Source: Pseudomonadota bacterium
Lineage (GTDB): Bacteria > Pseudomonadota > Gammaproteobacteria > Steroidobacterales > Steroidobacteraceae
Direction of reading: 5' to 3'
NCBI GenBank assembly: GCA_021781775.1
Contig: JAJXWE010000109.1
Coordinates: 1 to 6,231 of the forward strand
Length of the DNA: 6,231 nucleotides
Part shown: piece by piece, positions 5,862 to 6,231 of the stretch
Position numbering within the stretch: the stretch's first letter is position 1
Layout: each line of letters begins with the position of its first letter
Program-made: the position numbers and the translations under genes
The notes under the pieces: model-generated
Databases searched by the model: none
What the model was told of the DNA's origin: nothing
What the model saw: the letters and a program-made list of their open reading frames with translations, nothing else

Positions 5862-6231
5862 TCACAGGGCGATGACGACCTTGCCGAAGTGCTGTCCCGC
5901 CTCGACCTGCTGGTAGGCGGCGCCTGCCTCATCGAGCGTGTAGGTGCGATCGATCACCGGTCGGATGCGATGCTGGTCGATGAATGCATTCATCGCCTCG
6001 AAATCCGCGCGCGAGCCGACGTAAATGCCGCTTGCAGTGGCATTGGCATGCAGCAGCGCCATCGCCGGGATGTCGCCGCCGAAGCCGGCCAGCCCGCCGA
6101 TCAGCGCGATGTGTCCGCCCGGGGCGAGGCTGGCGAGGGACTGGGCCAGCGTGCCGACCCCGCCCACTTCGAGCACCTGCTGTACGCCGACGCCGCCGGT
6201 GGCAGCGCGCACCGCGCCGGACCACTCCGGC
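5862..6231 (-). CDS. MDR-family NAD(P)-dependent alcohol dehydrogenase, C-terminal part (5' end outside window)
   Basis: The last 123 residues of a medium-chain dehydrogenase/reductase, entering from the right edge and ending at a TGA read from 5864-5862. Visible features are the second half of the Rossmann domain (TGGVGVQQVLEVGGVGTL, then LAPGGHIALIGGLAG) and the C-terminal return to the catalytic domain, with IYVGSRADFEAMNAFI, a RPVIDRTYTLDEAGAAY block and the family ending HFGKVVI. These fit the zinc-type alcohol dehydrogenase or quinone oxidoreductase-like branch; the zinc ligands and the glycine-rich nucleotide motif lie off the window, so zinc dependence cannot be judged. The frame is open to the edge, so an internal GTG near 6212 is not a start. 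It is convergent with the PQQ dehydrogenase and not in its operon. A role in alcohol or aldehyde turnover alongside it is possible but rests on proximity alone. Confidence 0.9.
   Translation of the reverse strand, partial: PEWSGAVRAATGGVGVQQVLEVGGVGTLAQSLASLAPGGHIALIGGLAGFGGDIPAMALLHANATASGIYVGSRADFEAMNAFIDQHRIRPVIDRTYTLDEAGAAYQQVEAGQHFGKVVIAL

Noticed and set aside
1..6231. A mobile element, phage, CRISPR or defence system in the window
   Set aside because: I saw no transposase, integrase, terminal repeats, spaced repeats or defence-gene motifs. All coding space is taken by ordinary catabolic enzymes and regulators.

Overview
The window is a GC-rich (visibly well above 60% G+C) bacterial segment. 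Gene families and codon use suggest a proteobacterium with a catabolic, oxidative lifestyle, but nothing here fixes the genus. It holds five protein genes: two enzymes of likely aromatic or alcohol catabolism, two transcription regulators, and the end of a third enzyme gene. There are no RNA genes, insertion sequences, CRISPR arrays or phage genes.

Layout. (1) Positions 1276 down to 1, minus strand: a LigM/DesA-type tetrahydrofolate-dependent aryl O-demethylase, running off the left edge. (2) 1277-1576: a 300-base divergent control region with promoter-like boxes, a 15-base direct repeat and short repeats. (3) 1577-2560, plus: an AraC-family regulator. (4) A strong GC hairpin in the gap to 2674-3603, plus: a LysR-family regulator with NodD/NahR-like character. 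(5) A 119-base gap with a perfect 13-base palindrome, then 3723-5858, plus: a periplasmic PQQ-dependent quinohaemoprotein alcohol dehydrogenase with a fused C-terminal cytochrome c domain. (6) 5862-6231, minus: the C-terminal third of a medium-chain (MDR) alcohol dehydrogenase, convergent with gene 5 and only 3 bases from it.

How they may work together (inference). The O-demethylase would strip methyl groups from methoxylated aromatic acids such as vanillate, 3-O-methylgallate or syringate, giving 5-methyl-tetrahydrofolate. The PQQ enzyme would oxidise an alcohol in the periplasm and pass electrons through its own haem. The MDR enzyme would do NAD(P)-linked alcohol/aldehyde chemistry in the cytoplasm. 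The AraC protein is placed to control the divergent O-demethylase gene, and the LysR protein the downstream PQQ enzyme.

The most interesting point is in the PQQ enzyme. Two residues after the catalytic Asp329 it has Asp331 (motif W-D-Y-D), the hallmark of lanthanide-dependent PQQ dehydrogenases (XoxF, ExaF/PedH). Calcium-type quinohaemoprotein enzymes, as I remember them, have a non-acidic residue (usually Thr) there. A lanthanide-using dehydrogenase with its own haem domain, next to an aryl O-demethylase, would be a little-described combination.
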